Assembly: GCA_947625715.1 (NCBI GenBank)
Contig: CANQPR010000010.1
Coordinates: forward strand, 1-21,206
Length of the DNA: 21,206 nucleotides
Source of the DNA: an uncultured Bacilli bacterium
GTDB taxonomy: Bacteria > Bacillota_I > Bacilli_A > RF39 > UBA660
Reading direction: 5' to 3'
A model generated the notes under the pieces. It worked only from the letters and a program-made list of their open reading frames with translations, ran no database searches and had not been told where the DNA came from. This document shows positions 13,777 to 21,145 of the stretch, one piece after another. Position numbers and translations under genes: made by a program. Position 1 is the stretch's first letter; the number at the start of each line of letters is the position of its first letter.

Positions 13777-14320
13777 ATTATTTGAAAATGAAGTTTATAA
13801 AAAATTAATGGAAAATCGAATTGTCTTTATAAATGGTGAAATAAATGATACTTTGGCTAGTGAAGTAGTTGCTAAATTATTGTATCTTGATTCTTTAAGT
13901 AATGAAGATATTACTATTTATATAAATTCACCGGGTGGATCAGTTACTAGTGGTTTAATGATCTATGATACTATCAAATATTTAAATTCAGAAGTAAGTA
14001 CAATAGGTATTGGACTTGCAGCCTCTATGGCATCAATTTTACTAATGGCTGGAACAAAAGGGAAAAGAAAAATTTTATCTCACGGTAAAGTTATGTTACA
14101 TGAACTTTCTTCAGCAACAGATGGTAAAATATCTGATGTTTTAGTAGCTGCGAATGAAATGAAAAAAACTCACGATACTTTATCAAATATTATTGCTCAA
14201 AATTGTCATTTATCATTAGAACAAGTTCAAAGCAAGTTAAAAGAAGACTTTTGGTTAGATAGTAAACAAGCACTTGAATATGGAATAATTGATAAAATAG
14301 TTGCCAAATCTTCTATATAA
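13769..14320 (+). CDS. ClpP-like serine protease subunit with short N-terminus
   Basis: 183 residues with a complete ClpP triad in the right spacing: Ser86 in GLAASMAS, His111 in VMLHEL and Asp160 in KEDFWLD, plus the SPGGSV oxyanion loop and LEYGIIDKI at the end. ClpP forms heptameric rings that degrade proteins fed by an AAA+ partner. The start is TTG at 13769 after GGGGTGG, overlapping the AAA+ gene. Compared with housekeeping ClpP (about 193-207 aa) it begins at the helix ENEVYKKLMENR and lacks the segment that forms the propeptide and axial loop. It is probably a paralogue devoted to the upstream ATPase. Upstream in-frame codons lie in the AAA+ gene and have no ribosome site. Confidence 0.88.
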   Translation: MDKLFENEVYKKLMENRIVFINGEINDTLASEVVAKLLYLDSLSNEDITIYINSPGGSVTSGLMIYDTIKYLNSEVSTIGIGLAASMASILLMAGTKGKRKILSHGKVMLHELSSATDGKISDVLVAANEMKKTHDTLSNIIAQNCHLSLEQVQSKLKEDFWLDSKQALEYGIIDKIVAKSSI

Positions 14321-14383
14321 AGCGAGTATTTTTTTCAAAATGTAATAAAACTAAATAATAAAAAATTCTATTTAACAAAAAAC

Positions 14384-14416
14384 AAAAAGACTTGAACAAT
14401 TTTTTCAAGTCTTTTT
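14384..14416. terminator. bidirectional cassette terminator, copy 1
   Basis: AAAAAGACTTGAA (14384-14396) pairs perfectly with TTCAAGTCTTTTT (14404-14416), flanked by A and T runs. It ends both the ClpP-like transcript (+) and the tail-anchored gene (-), whose stop codon begins at its edge. Confidence 0.9.
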
Positions 14417-14637
14417 TATACTAATAAATTAAGATAAATGGCAGCTAAACCACTTATTAAAATTCCAAAGGTTATGATAAATGTTGAGATAGCACTATTT
14501 GGATTAGAATTGTTTTGTTTTGTAGCCGGATGAACACCTAATGTTTTTTGTTTTCCGTTTGTTTGAGTAGGAGCTTGATTAACTGGAGATTGTAAATTGT
14601 TTTGCTGTGTTGCATAAGTTTGATTTGAATTTGCTTC
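14384..14637. repeat. 254-bp terminator-plus-tail module, copy 1
   Basis: About 94 percent identical by eye to 16368-16620, from the left terminator arm through the coding DNA of the shared C-terminal tail. Homology stops abruptly at 14637, beyond which the two minus-strand genes are unrelated. Confidence 0.92.
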
Positions 14638-15537
14638 TATAAGTTGTTGATTCTTTAAAAGCTCGAGTGAATTTTTAATTTTATGAGCCTTTTGTAGTTC
14701 TTCTTGAACCTGTTGTAAGTGTTCAGTTAATCTTTTATTTTTAGCATAATCGATAAAATCAGGAAGAATATCAAACTGAGAATATAATGATTCTGAATTA
14801 GGCATAGTTTTTCTTTTATCATACATTTCAATTAAGATTGATAAAGCATCAGTTTTACCATCGCTAGTAGTAACCTGTGTTATTTTATCTTTGCTAACAT
14901 CAGTATATGGTTTTGTATGCATATTCCAATCATCTGTTATAAGATCTTGTCTGCTAAAAGATCCATATAAGGCTTTTGCTTTATTGGTTTCTTTTATTGC
15001 TTCAAATTTATGCGGATAATCATTTGGATTTATTGAATCAAATTCATCTTTTAATTTTTGTTTTCCTTCATCAATATCATTAGAATCATATTCAACACCG
15101 TCTTTAATATCAAGCAAATAATAATCGTACTCTTCTATCATTTTTGGAATAAATGCATCATAAAATTTTTCTTTTTGTTCTTTTGGAAAATTTTCAAAAA
15201 AATTTTTTATTTGTTCATAATTTGCATTAGTAGGAAAATTAGCATCCCAATATTTTTGCCATGTATCTTTTTCTTTAGGACTATCAAAAATGTCATATTT
15301 ATTTTTACCATCGAATGCATGTTTCATTTCCCATTTTATCCATACATCCCATAATTTTAACATTCCATCAATGCCTTTACTGAAGAAAATTTTAGGATTT
15401 TTTTCAACTCCAATTGCATTTTCCCCAATAGCAGCTGGTATACCGTTTTCATTAACATATTCAAAGAATTTTTTAGGGTGATGATGAAAAAGAGCATTTT
15501 CTAAATCAATAATTTCATTAATTTTAATCACTTTCAT
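14416..15537 (-). CDS. tail-anchored modular protein, 373 aa
   Basis: No signal peptide. The N-terminal domain (about 1-230) starts with FHHHPKKFFEYVNENGIPAA, then NPKIFFSKGIDGMLKLWDVW and WIKWEMKHAF; I do not recognise it with confidence, though the N-terminal His/Gly pattern faintly recalls ADP-ribosyltransferase-like folds. A coiled-coil stretch (about 265-300, LTEHLQQVQEELQKAHK) leads to a Q/N/P-rich linker, an LGVHP motif (333-337) and one C-terminal membrane helix (349-373). The last ~67 residues are nearly identical to those of the 663-aa protein coded at 16399. Expected topology: N-domain in the cytoplasm, anchored by the tail. It is transcribed from the divergent block at 15560-15670. 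Confidence 0.75.
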   Translation of the reverse strand: MKVIKINEIIDLENALFHHHPKKFFEYVNENGIPAAIGENAIGVEKNPKIFFSKGIDGMLKLWDVWIKWEMKHAFDGKNKYDIFDSPKEKDTWQKYWDANFPTNANYEQIKNFFENFPKEQKEKFYDAFIPKMIEEYDYYLLDIKDGVEYDSNDIDEGKQKLKDEFDSINPNDYPHKFEAIKETNKAKALYGSFSRQDLITDDWNMHTKPYTDVSKDKITQVTTSDGKTDALSILIEMYDKRKTMPNSESLYSQFDILPDFIDYAKNKRLTEHLQQVQEELQKAHKIKNSLELLKNQQLIEANSNQTYATQQNNLQSPVNQAPTQTNGKQKTLGVHPATKQNNSNPNSAISTFIITFGILISGLAAIYLNLLV

Positions 15538-15559
15538 TATACCATCTACCTTTTATAAC

Positions 15560-15670
15560 AAGTATAGCATATTTCCTTTGAAATAGATAGTAATCGCTAC
15601 TTTGCCTTTACATACCATATGTCAATAAAAACACCTATTTATTTAATATTATAAGTTTAAATGATATAAT
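15560..15670. promoter_or_regulatory. 111-bp divergent promoter block, copy 1
   Basis: Same length as, and about 87 percent identical by eye to, 18415-18525. It carries a minus-strand extended -10 (TGCTATACT; AGTATA at 15561-15566), an inverted repeat TATTTC/GAAATA just inside it, a minus-strand TTGACA at 15620-15625, the conserved TTTGCCTTTACAT, and at the right edge the plus-strand extended -10 TGATATAAT (15662-15670). Confidence 0.8.
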
Positions 15671-15676
15671 GATAAT

Positions 15677-15824
15677 AAAGAAATAGGCTAAAGAATATTC
15701 TGAGGTTTTGACACCAGAGAGACATTTGAGTTATATGTGAATGTTGCCTCATTATGAGTTATAACTCTCGATTGATTTGATTGAATGTTACTGTTTTATT
15801 ATTGCTACAAATAAGGAGATGTAA
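15677..15824 (+). ncRNA. long, possibly structured 5' leader of the Cys-rich gene
   Basis: About 148 bases between the -10 and the start codon hold a set of competing pairings: GAGTTATA (15728-15735) with TATAACTC (15760-15767), TGAGG (15701-15705) with CCTCA (15747-15751), which together would be a pseudoknot, and GAGAG (15717-15721) with CTCTC (15765-15769). I recognise no known riboswitch class. The equivalent leader before 18561 is only about 35 bases, so this insert is specific. Confidence 0.35.
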
Positions 15825-16379
15825 ATGCTGATAGAAGTAAAAGATACTACATATTTATGGTTATATAGAAGTATTTTTTTCAAAATTTTTAAGTTCACAA
15901 CAAAAAACAAAAAATTAAATAAGGTAGTAAAAGCCTTAAATATAAAATCTAGGAAAAAAAGGATCATCTATATATATCAAGAATTATCTAAAGAAATAGA
16001 TAAGTATTATAGTATGGATTTATGTGATTTTAAAGACAATAAATGTGTAGCACAACGACAAAATAAAAGTAAACATATTAATGGTTGTTGCAGAATGTGT
16101 TTGCATAGAACTGGTGGAAAATGCCCAACCAATAATATCGCTTGTAAAATGTTTTATTGTGATGTTGCTTTAACAAATGCAAAAAAATTAGAATATAATG
16201 ATTTAGCATTGTTTAAAGTTTTCAGTATAGCAAATCAATTTATGGTGAAAAGTGATTATTTTACTAAAGAGGAAGAAATCATTAACGATTTATATTATGG
16301 TATTCTAATTAGTACTGTAAGAGTAACTTACCGCTTTATAAAGCAAATAATATATTATAAATTAGGGAAAAAGACTTGA
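15825..16379 (+). CDS. Cys-rich, probably metal-binding protein, 184 aa
   Basis: A basic N-terminal part (1-60) is followed by a cluster of eight cysteines within about 47 residues: LCDF, NKCV, GCCRMCLHR, GGKCPT, IACKMFYC. The spacing, with a CC pair and CxxC, suggests zinc or an iron-sulphur centre. A hydrophobic, helical C-terminal part follows (NDLYYGILISTVRVTYRFIK), possibly amphipathic or weakly membrane-bound. I have a sense that this Cys pattern recurs in unnamed Bacillota proteins, but I know no function. AAGGAGAT precedes the ATG by 5 bases. The TGA stop lies inside the stem of the next terminator. Transcription is from the divergent block shared with the 373-aa tail-anchored gene. 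Confidence 0.68.
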   Translation: MLIEVKDTTYLWLYRSIFFKIFKFTTKNKKLNKVVKALNIKSRKKRIIYIYQELSKEIDKYYSMDLCDFKDNKCVAQRQNKSKHINGCCRMCLHRTGGKCPTNNIACKMFYCDVALTNAKKLEYNDLALFKVFSIANQFMVKSDYFTKEEEIINDLYYGILISTVRVTYRFIKQIIYYKLGKKT

Positions 16380-16400
16380 ATAATTTTTTCAAGTCTTTTT
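16368..16400. terminator. bidirectional cassette terminator, copy 2
   Basis: AAAAAGACTTGAA (16368-16380) pairs perfectly with TTCAAGTCTTTTT (16388-16400). It ends the Cys-rich gene (+), whose stop codon is in the left arm, and the 663-aa gene (-), whose stop lies at the right edge. Confidence 0.9.
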
Positions 16401-16620
16401 ATACTAATAAATTAAGATAAATGGCAGCTAAACCGCTTATTAAAATTCCAAAGGTTATGATAAATGTTGAGATCGCGCCATTTGGATTAGAGTTGTTTTG
16501 TTTCATAGCCGGGTGAACTCCTAATGTTTTTTGTTTTCCATTTGTTTGGGTAGGAGCTTGATTAACTGGAGATTGTAAATTGTTTTGCTGTGTTTCATAA
16601 GTTTGATTTGGATTTGCTTC
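16368..16620. repeat. 253-bp terminator-plus-tail module, copy 2
   Basis: Counterpart of 14384-14637, with one T fewer in the terminator T-run and about fourteen substitutions. Several are silent or conservative, so the tail protein sequence has been kept under selection or recently exchanged. Confidence 0.92.
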
Positions 16621-18390
16621 CCTATAATTAGATAGGTTATTTCTCATTTGTATTAATTGTTGTTTTTCAGTTTGAATTTGCATTAATCTATCACTTTCTA
16701 AATTTTGTGAATCTTTATTTTTAGAAGAATCCAAATCTTCATATAGTCCATCATATAGTGTTTTTACTGGTGCTTCGCCATTTTTAACTCTCTCTACATT
16801 AGCTTGGGTAAGGCCATGACTAACATTAGATAATAACCCCCAATAAGTAGTTCTTTCGAGATTTATTCCACTGTTATTATAAATATTACGTATATCATTA
16901 GCCACATTAGCTTTAACACCATAAATCATATCATCTGAAATTCCTCTTGCTTTTAAGTCGGCGACTCTTTGTGCAGGAATAGTAATATCAAATTCAGTTA
17001 TTTCAACATTTGTTCCATTATTTTTAATTCTCCCCATCATTTCGCTAGTATCAATATGAGCCTTTTTTTGTTCATCGGTTAATTCGCCATTTGCAAAAAC
17101 GTGTAATTGATTTCCAAAAACATCTATTAACTCTGGTCTAAGTTGTTTTATTTTATTAAAAGTAGTTTCCACTTTTTGAAGATGGGCAGGACTTTCTTCT
17201 AACATAGTTTCATTATACATATATCTAACACCATCAGGCTTTTTAATATTATCAAATACGGAAACTAATTCTTCTAAAGAAATACCAAAAAATTTATCCC
17301 ATGTTTCTTCATAATGATCTCTTGCATTTTGCGGTTTATTATATTCAACTAATTCGTTAAAAATTTCAACAGTTTCAACCACATTTTTACCTTTTTCATT
17401 ATTATAACTTGAAATAAAATTCATTAAATTAGTAACATAGTTTTGCATATTAGCAAAAACCTCATCATGATTACTTTTGTCAAATCCTGAATCGGCAAAT
17501 TTTTGTGCAATTTCATAATCAAAGACACCATTTATCCTAATATGCTTTCCTGTTTTCTCAGCATAATCAAGAGCAAGTTTTAATTGGGATGGATCAAACC
17601 TCATGCCATCTTTTGTCATATTCATACAAGATCCATATTTTCCCATAGCTGTAACAATAGTATCAATTTTCCCGTTGTTTTTAATTCTACTATTAAGTTC
17701 AGTAAATTGTTCATAGGTAGCACTTTTAACATTGGAAAAATCTTCAAATTGAAAGTGATTAAACTTATCACATACTTCTTTGCCACAAGTTGCCTCTAAG
17801 GCTTTGTATGCTTCTTGAATTTTACCTTCTCTAACAAAAGATAAAACATATTCTTTTGCATTTTCAGGCACAGCCAAATCAGTTAGTTTTCTATCAGCTT
17901 TTTCTACTTGAGTTAAGGTAGAATCGGTAATTGGATCTACTAGTGAGTCTTGATATTTTTTAAAAAACATTCTTTTTAAAGTATCTAAATCTTGAGTTTT
18001 TAATTGGTCTATATTTAAGTTTTGTATCATTTGCGGTTGCCCACATTTTTTAAAATATTCTATTAGCTCGTCATGAGAACTACAATTTACGATTGTAAGT
18101 AAATTTACTGATAGTGAGTCTAAATAAACACCATTTTTATTAGCGTCAATTTCCATTCGCATCTGTTCCATAGCTTTCATTTTTTCTATTTCAGCAAGAT
18201 AATTTTCAATAGTTTGTTTTGCTAAAGCATTTATTTTTTGAACAATAACATTATAATCTTCAGGTGAGTCTTTAAACATTGTAATAGCTCTTTGAATTTT
18301 GTTGTTATCGATTATACCTTTGTACTGTTGATTTAATTGCCTAGCAAGATTGATTATATATTCAGTTATAGCTTGAGCTTTATTAGGCAT
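16399..18390 (-). CDS. tail-anchored protein with GH10-xylanase-like barrel, 663 aa
   Basis: Residues 1-200 are helical (KAQAITEYIINLARQLNQ and on), with no signal peptide. About 210-555 resembles the GH10 endo-xylanase barrel in order: FDPSQLKLALDYAEKTGKHI (strand-3 region), VETVEIFNE (cf. WDVVNE, Glu346 as acid), RYMYNE (cf. LxxNDYN), NQLHVF (cf. GLQxH), NVEITEFDI (cf. TELD, Glu466 as nucleophile) and TTYWGLLSN (cf. TxWGxxD). The HTLVWH segment of the -1 subsite is replaced by IRINGVFDYE, so activity or substrate may have changed. The Q/N/P linker, LGVHP (623-627) and a C-terminal TM (639-663) match the 373-aa protein. I chose ATG 18390, after GAGGTGA, over GTG 18399. A glycosidase fold without export signal is odd; the barrel call is from motif recognition. 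Confidence 0.75.
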   Translation of the reverse strand: MPNKAQAITEYIINLARQLNQQYKGIIDNNKIQRAITMFKDSPEDYNVIVQKINALAKQTIENYLAEIEKMKAMEQMRMEIDANKNGVYLDSLSVNLLTIVNCSSHDELIEYFKKCGQPQMIQNLNIDQLKTQDLDTLKRMFFKKYQDSLVDPITDSTLTQVEKADRKLTDLAVPENAKEYVLSFVREGKIQEAYKALEATCGKEVCDKFNHFQFEDFSNVKSATYEQFTELNSRIKNNGKIDTIVTAMGKYGSCMNMTKDGMRFDPSQLKLALDYAEKTGKHIRINGVFDYEIAQKFADSGFDKSNHDEVFANMQNYVTNLMNFISSYNNEKGKNVVETVEIFNELVEYNKPQNARDHYEETWDKFFGISLEELVSVFDNIKKPDGVRYMYNETMLEESPAHLQKVETTFNKIKQLRPELIDVFGNQLHVFANGELTDEQKKAHIDTSEMMGRIKNNGTNVEITEFDITIPAQRVADLKARGISDDMIYGVKANVANDIRNIYNNSGINLERTTYWGLLSNVSHGLTQANVERVKNGEAPVKTLYDGLYEDLDSSKNKDSQNLESDRLMQIQTEKQQLIQMRNNLSNYREANPNQTYETQQNNLQSPVNQAPTQTNGKQKTLGVHPAMKQNNSNPNGAISTFIITFGILISGLAAIYLNLLV

Positions 18391-18414
18391 TATGCTCACC
18401 TCGTATTCTAAAAT

Positions 18415-18525
18415 AAGTATAGCATATTTCCTTTGAAATAGATAGTAATTACTACTTTGCCTTTACATCCCACGTGTCAATAAAAAGCCTTATTTATTTA
18501 AACTTATGGCTATAAATGATATAAT
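18415..18525. promoter_or_regulatory. 111-bp divergent promoter block, copy 2
   Basis: Counterpart of 15560-15670: minus-strand extended -10 (AGTATA at 18416-18421), the TATTTC/GAAATA inverted repeat, TGTCAA at 18475-18480, and plus-strand TGATATAAT at 18517-18525. The left two thirds is the most conserved, the last third before the plus -10 has drifted. Confidence 0.8.
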
Positions 18526-18560
18526 GGTATTAAATATTATAGATGTGGGGTGATTAATAT

Positions 18561-20840
18561 ATGGTGGAATTACCAATATCTTATGGAGAAAAAATTAGAA
18601 AATCAATAAATGAGTATAGAAAAAAACACAATATAGAAGAGCCTCAGGAAGTTCAAAATTTTTATAACAAGAATGCAAAATTTCTTGAAGAAGAACTTGA
18701 ATATCTTAAAGAGTTAGATGTTGGCAAAGAAATGATTCCATATTTAAAATATTTTCCTAATGTTACTAAGCTAAACGTTAATCAAAAGGATAGTATTTCA
18801 GATGAAGATATGAAAGAAATCATCCAAAATTGTCCTAATATCCAATATTTAACTATTTCTGAACAGTCTAATCTACATCATATTGATGTTAGTTCATTTA
18901 AAAAACTTTTAGAATTAAAAGTGAGTTCTAATCCTTCTTTACAAAGATTAATAGGTATTGAAAATTTAGAAGATGCGTGGTTAATAGAAATTTTTGATAA
19001 CCCAATTATAAGTGACATTGATAAAAGAGCTTTAATAGAAAATATTTATAAATTTGCAAATGCTGGTGTAAAATTTAATATAGACTCTTTGTATATGCCT
19101 GAATTTATAGAATATTTAAAACAAAATAATTTAGATTTAAGTGATTTACTTAATAACCTTGATGATATGATTAAATTTAATGTAAAATGGACTGAACATT
19201 TAAAATCAGGCGTTGAAATGGGTAGTAATGAAGATATAACTTTTGATACAGATGAACTTTTTGTGGCTTATAAAAAAGCTCAAGAAGTTGTTGATAAATA
19301 TATAAATCCTAGCGATTCTAAAGAAGAAAAGTATGCGATTTTATATCAATGGATGTGTGAAAATGTTAAATATGATGATGATGCTTTAAAAAGCAAACAA
19401 CGTTTTCATTTTAAAAATGGCGTGAGTTCTGGACGAGCTATGGGTACTAATGGAAGTGTTAATGCTTTAGCTTATGGTAGTGCTGTATGTCAAGGGTATA
19501 CTAAATCAATGCAGATGCTTTTGGAAATAGCAGGTATTAGTTCTTATGATGTTAGCTGTAATACCAAATTAGATAGTGAATATAAAAGAATAATTATTAA
19601 TGATAATAGTATTCATGCAGATGAAAGTAATCATTCAATTATAAAAGTTAATTTAGGTGGAAAACTTTATTATAGTGATGTTACATGGGATGCAAGTCGT
19701 TATCAAAAAAATAAAGAAAGAGAATATTTCTTACTATCCAAAGAAGATATATCTAAAGACCATAGATTAATTGGTGAGGATATGGCGGAAACATTTCCAA
19801 GCATATCAAAAGAAAGGCAAAATGAGTTATTAGCTTTTGCTCAAAAAAGAATAAAAAGTGTTGATTTGGAAATAGAAAATCGCAAAAATAGAGGGCCATC
19901 CCCTGAAGAAGAGTATGAAAAAGCATTAATAAAAAATGAAAAAGCAAAAGAAGAATATAATAATATTTGTATTCAAATAGAAAATTTGATGAAACAAAAT
20001 GCTATTAGTCCTATAAATGATTATGAAGAAAAGCTACAAACACTTATTAGTAATAGGAATCTATTGGGCAAAACAATATCAATTGGGAATAGTGAATTAG
20101 AGTATCAAAGAAAAAGAATTAATAGTGAAAGAACAGTTGTCAAAAGTAGAATAAATAGGCTAACAGGCATAAATATAACACCAGAAAAAGGTTTTACAGT
20201 AAGCGTTACTGGAACACCAATACAATCATTAAAAGATGTTGAAATGTTGGATTCTGAAGAGAAAGAAATAATTTCAAAATTAGAAGAAGCTATGAATAAA
20301 AATGAGATAAGTAAATTGCAGTTTGAAGATTATAAGAAATTTGTCTCAGATGAATATGATAATATGAGAATTAGGGCTTCTAAAAAAAATGAAGAACAGA
20401 TACAACAAAATAATATTTCAACGTCAAGAGAGCAATCATCAATTATACCTAATTCAGAATCTACTGATGAAGCAGTTATTGACACAGAAAAAGTAGAAAA
20501 AGAATTTAATATAGATGATCCTAGCACTTGGACTGAAGAAGATTGGGAAGCAGGCTTTGAGCCATCTTCAAAAAATTATGAAGAAATAAAACAAGAGAAA
20601 GAATTTGATATAGATGATCCTAGTACATGGACTGAAGAAGATTGGGAAGCAGGCTTTGAACCATCTTCAAAAGATTATGAAGAAAAACCTAGATTAAATT
20701 TAGATGAGGTTTCAGCCGAATTAAATGAGATGGCTGAAGCAATTAGGGAATTTGAAAGACAAACAATATTAGAAAATATTCAAAGAGAAATGGAACAACC
20801 TGAAACTGTAGAAAACATCCATAGAGGAAGAATAATGTAA
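18561..20840 (+). CDS. LRR plus transglutaminase-like protein with acidic C-terminal repeats, 759 aa
   Basis: After a helical lead (1-60), residues ~62-150 form irregular leucine-rich repeats (NVTKLNVNQ, NIQYLTISEQ, LLELKVSSNPSL). Residues ~255-385 look like a transglutaminase/protease core: KYAILYQWMCENVKYD, GSAVCQGYTKSMQMLLEIAG with Cys310, NHSIIKV with His358 and YYSDVTWDA with Asp373, a full triad. The rest is coiled coil (about 415-640), then two 33-residue acidic repeats (DDPSTWTEEDWEAGFEPSS) and LDEVSAEL (714-721), a motif shared with the 580-aa protein. No signal peptide, so it should be cytoplasmic. The reaction may be cross-linking, deamidation or proteolysis. GTGGGGTGAT precedes the ATG; it is driven by the divergent block. 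Confidence 0.8.
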   Translation: MVELPISYGEKIRKSINEYRKKHNIEEPQEVQNFYNKNAKFLEEELEYLKELDVGKEMIPYLKYFPNVTKLNVNQKDSISDEDMKEIIQNCPNIQYLTISEQSNLHHIDVSSFKKLLELKVSSNPSLQRLIGIENLEDAWLIEIFDNPIISDIDKRALIENIYKFANAGVKFNIDSLYMPEFIEYLKQNNLDLSDLLNNLDDMIKFNVKWTEHLKSGVEMGSNEDITFDTDELFVAYKKAQEVVDKYINPSDSKEEKYAILYQWMCENVKYDDDALKSKQRFHFKNGVSSGRAMGTNGSVNALAYGSAVCQGYTKSMQMLLEIAGISSYDVSCNTKLDSEYKRIIINDNSIHADESNHSIIKVNLGGKLYYSDVTWDASRYQKNKEREYFLLSKEDISKDHRLIGEDMAETFPSISKERQNELLAFAQKRIKSVDLEIENRKNRGPSPEEEYEKALIKNEKAKEEYNNICIQIENLMKQNAISPINDYEEKLQTLISNRNLLGKTISIGNSELEYQRKRINSERTVVKSRINRLTGINITPEKGFTVSVTGTPIQSLKDVEMLDSEEKEIISKLEEAMNKNEISKLQFEDYKKFVSDEYDNMRIRASKKNEEQIQQNNISTSREQSSIIPNSESTDEAVIDTEKVEKEFNIDDPSTWTEEDWEAGFEPSSKNYEEIKQEKEFDIDDPSTWTEEDWEAGFEPSSKDYEEKPRLNLDEVSAELNEMAEAIREFERQTILENIQREMEQPETVENIHRGRIM
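20502..20683 (+). repeat. tandem 99-bp coding repeat (two copies)
   Basis: Copies begin at 20502 and 20601 with a period of 99 bases (33 residues). About 82 bases of each are nearly identical, and differences are mostly third-position or single codon changes. The encoded unit is acidic and Trp-rich, with TWTEEDWEAGFEP at its heart. Confidence 0.9.
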
Positions 20841-20871
20841 TTTATAGTGTTATAAAAAAGGAGGTGATAAA

Positions 20872-21138
20872 ATGACATTAGAGATTATAGTAGAAAAAAC
20901 AGTAAATAAAATAAAAAATATGAAAACTGATGCCCAAATATCTATTATTGAATTACTAGATGAAGAAGATAAAAAGATTATTAAAGAAGAAGATATAGAT
21001 ATGTTTGATTTAACTGAAAAGGTTTTAGAAATGGTAAAGGAAGATACTGGTATTAATCTAACACCTTTAAATGAAAAAGCAGTAACTGGACTTCCTTGGG
21101 TTACTAAGTATATAGTAAAGTTAAATGATAAAATATAA
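20872..21138 (+). CDS. small acidic unknown protein, 88 aa
   Basis: Starts MTLEIIVEKTVNKIKNMKTD, mostly helical and acidic in the middle (LLDEEDKKIIKEEDIDMFD), ending in a short non-helical part (GLPWVTKYIVKLNDKI). It has a textbook ribosome site, GGAGGTGAT, just before the ATG, and lies 31 bases after the transglutaminase-like gene, before a terminator, so the two form one transcript. No family is recognised. It could be a partner or inhibitor of the larger protein, judged on position only. The overlapping minus-strand frame is a shadow. Confidence 0.62.
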   Translation: MTLEIIVEKTVNKIKNMKTDAQISIIELLDEEDKKIIKEEDIDMFDLTEKVLEMVKEDTGINLTPLNEKAVTGLPWVTKYIVKLNDKI

Positions 21139-21145
21139 TATGATA

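Noticed and set aside
15058..15481. Plus-strand frames over the 373-aa tail-anchored gene
   Set aside because: Antisense to a gene with a recognised tail module; hydrophobic low-complexity products.
17584..17799. Plus-strand frame over the GH10-like gene
   Set aside because: Antisense to the GH10-like coding region.
19753..20527. Minus-strand frames inside the transglutaminase-like gene
   Set aside because: Shadows; the plus-strand protein has repeats, a coiled coil and a triad.
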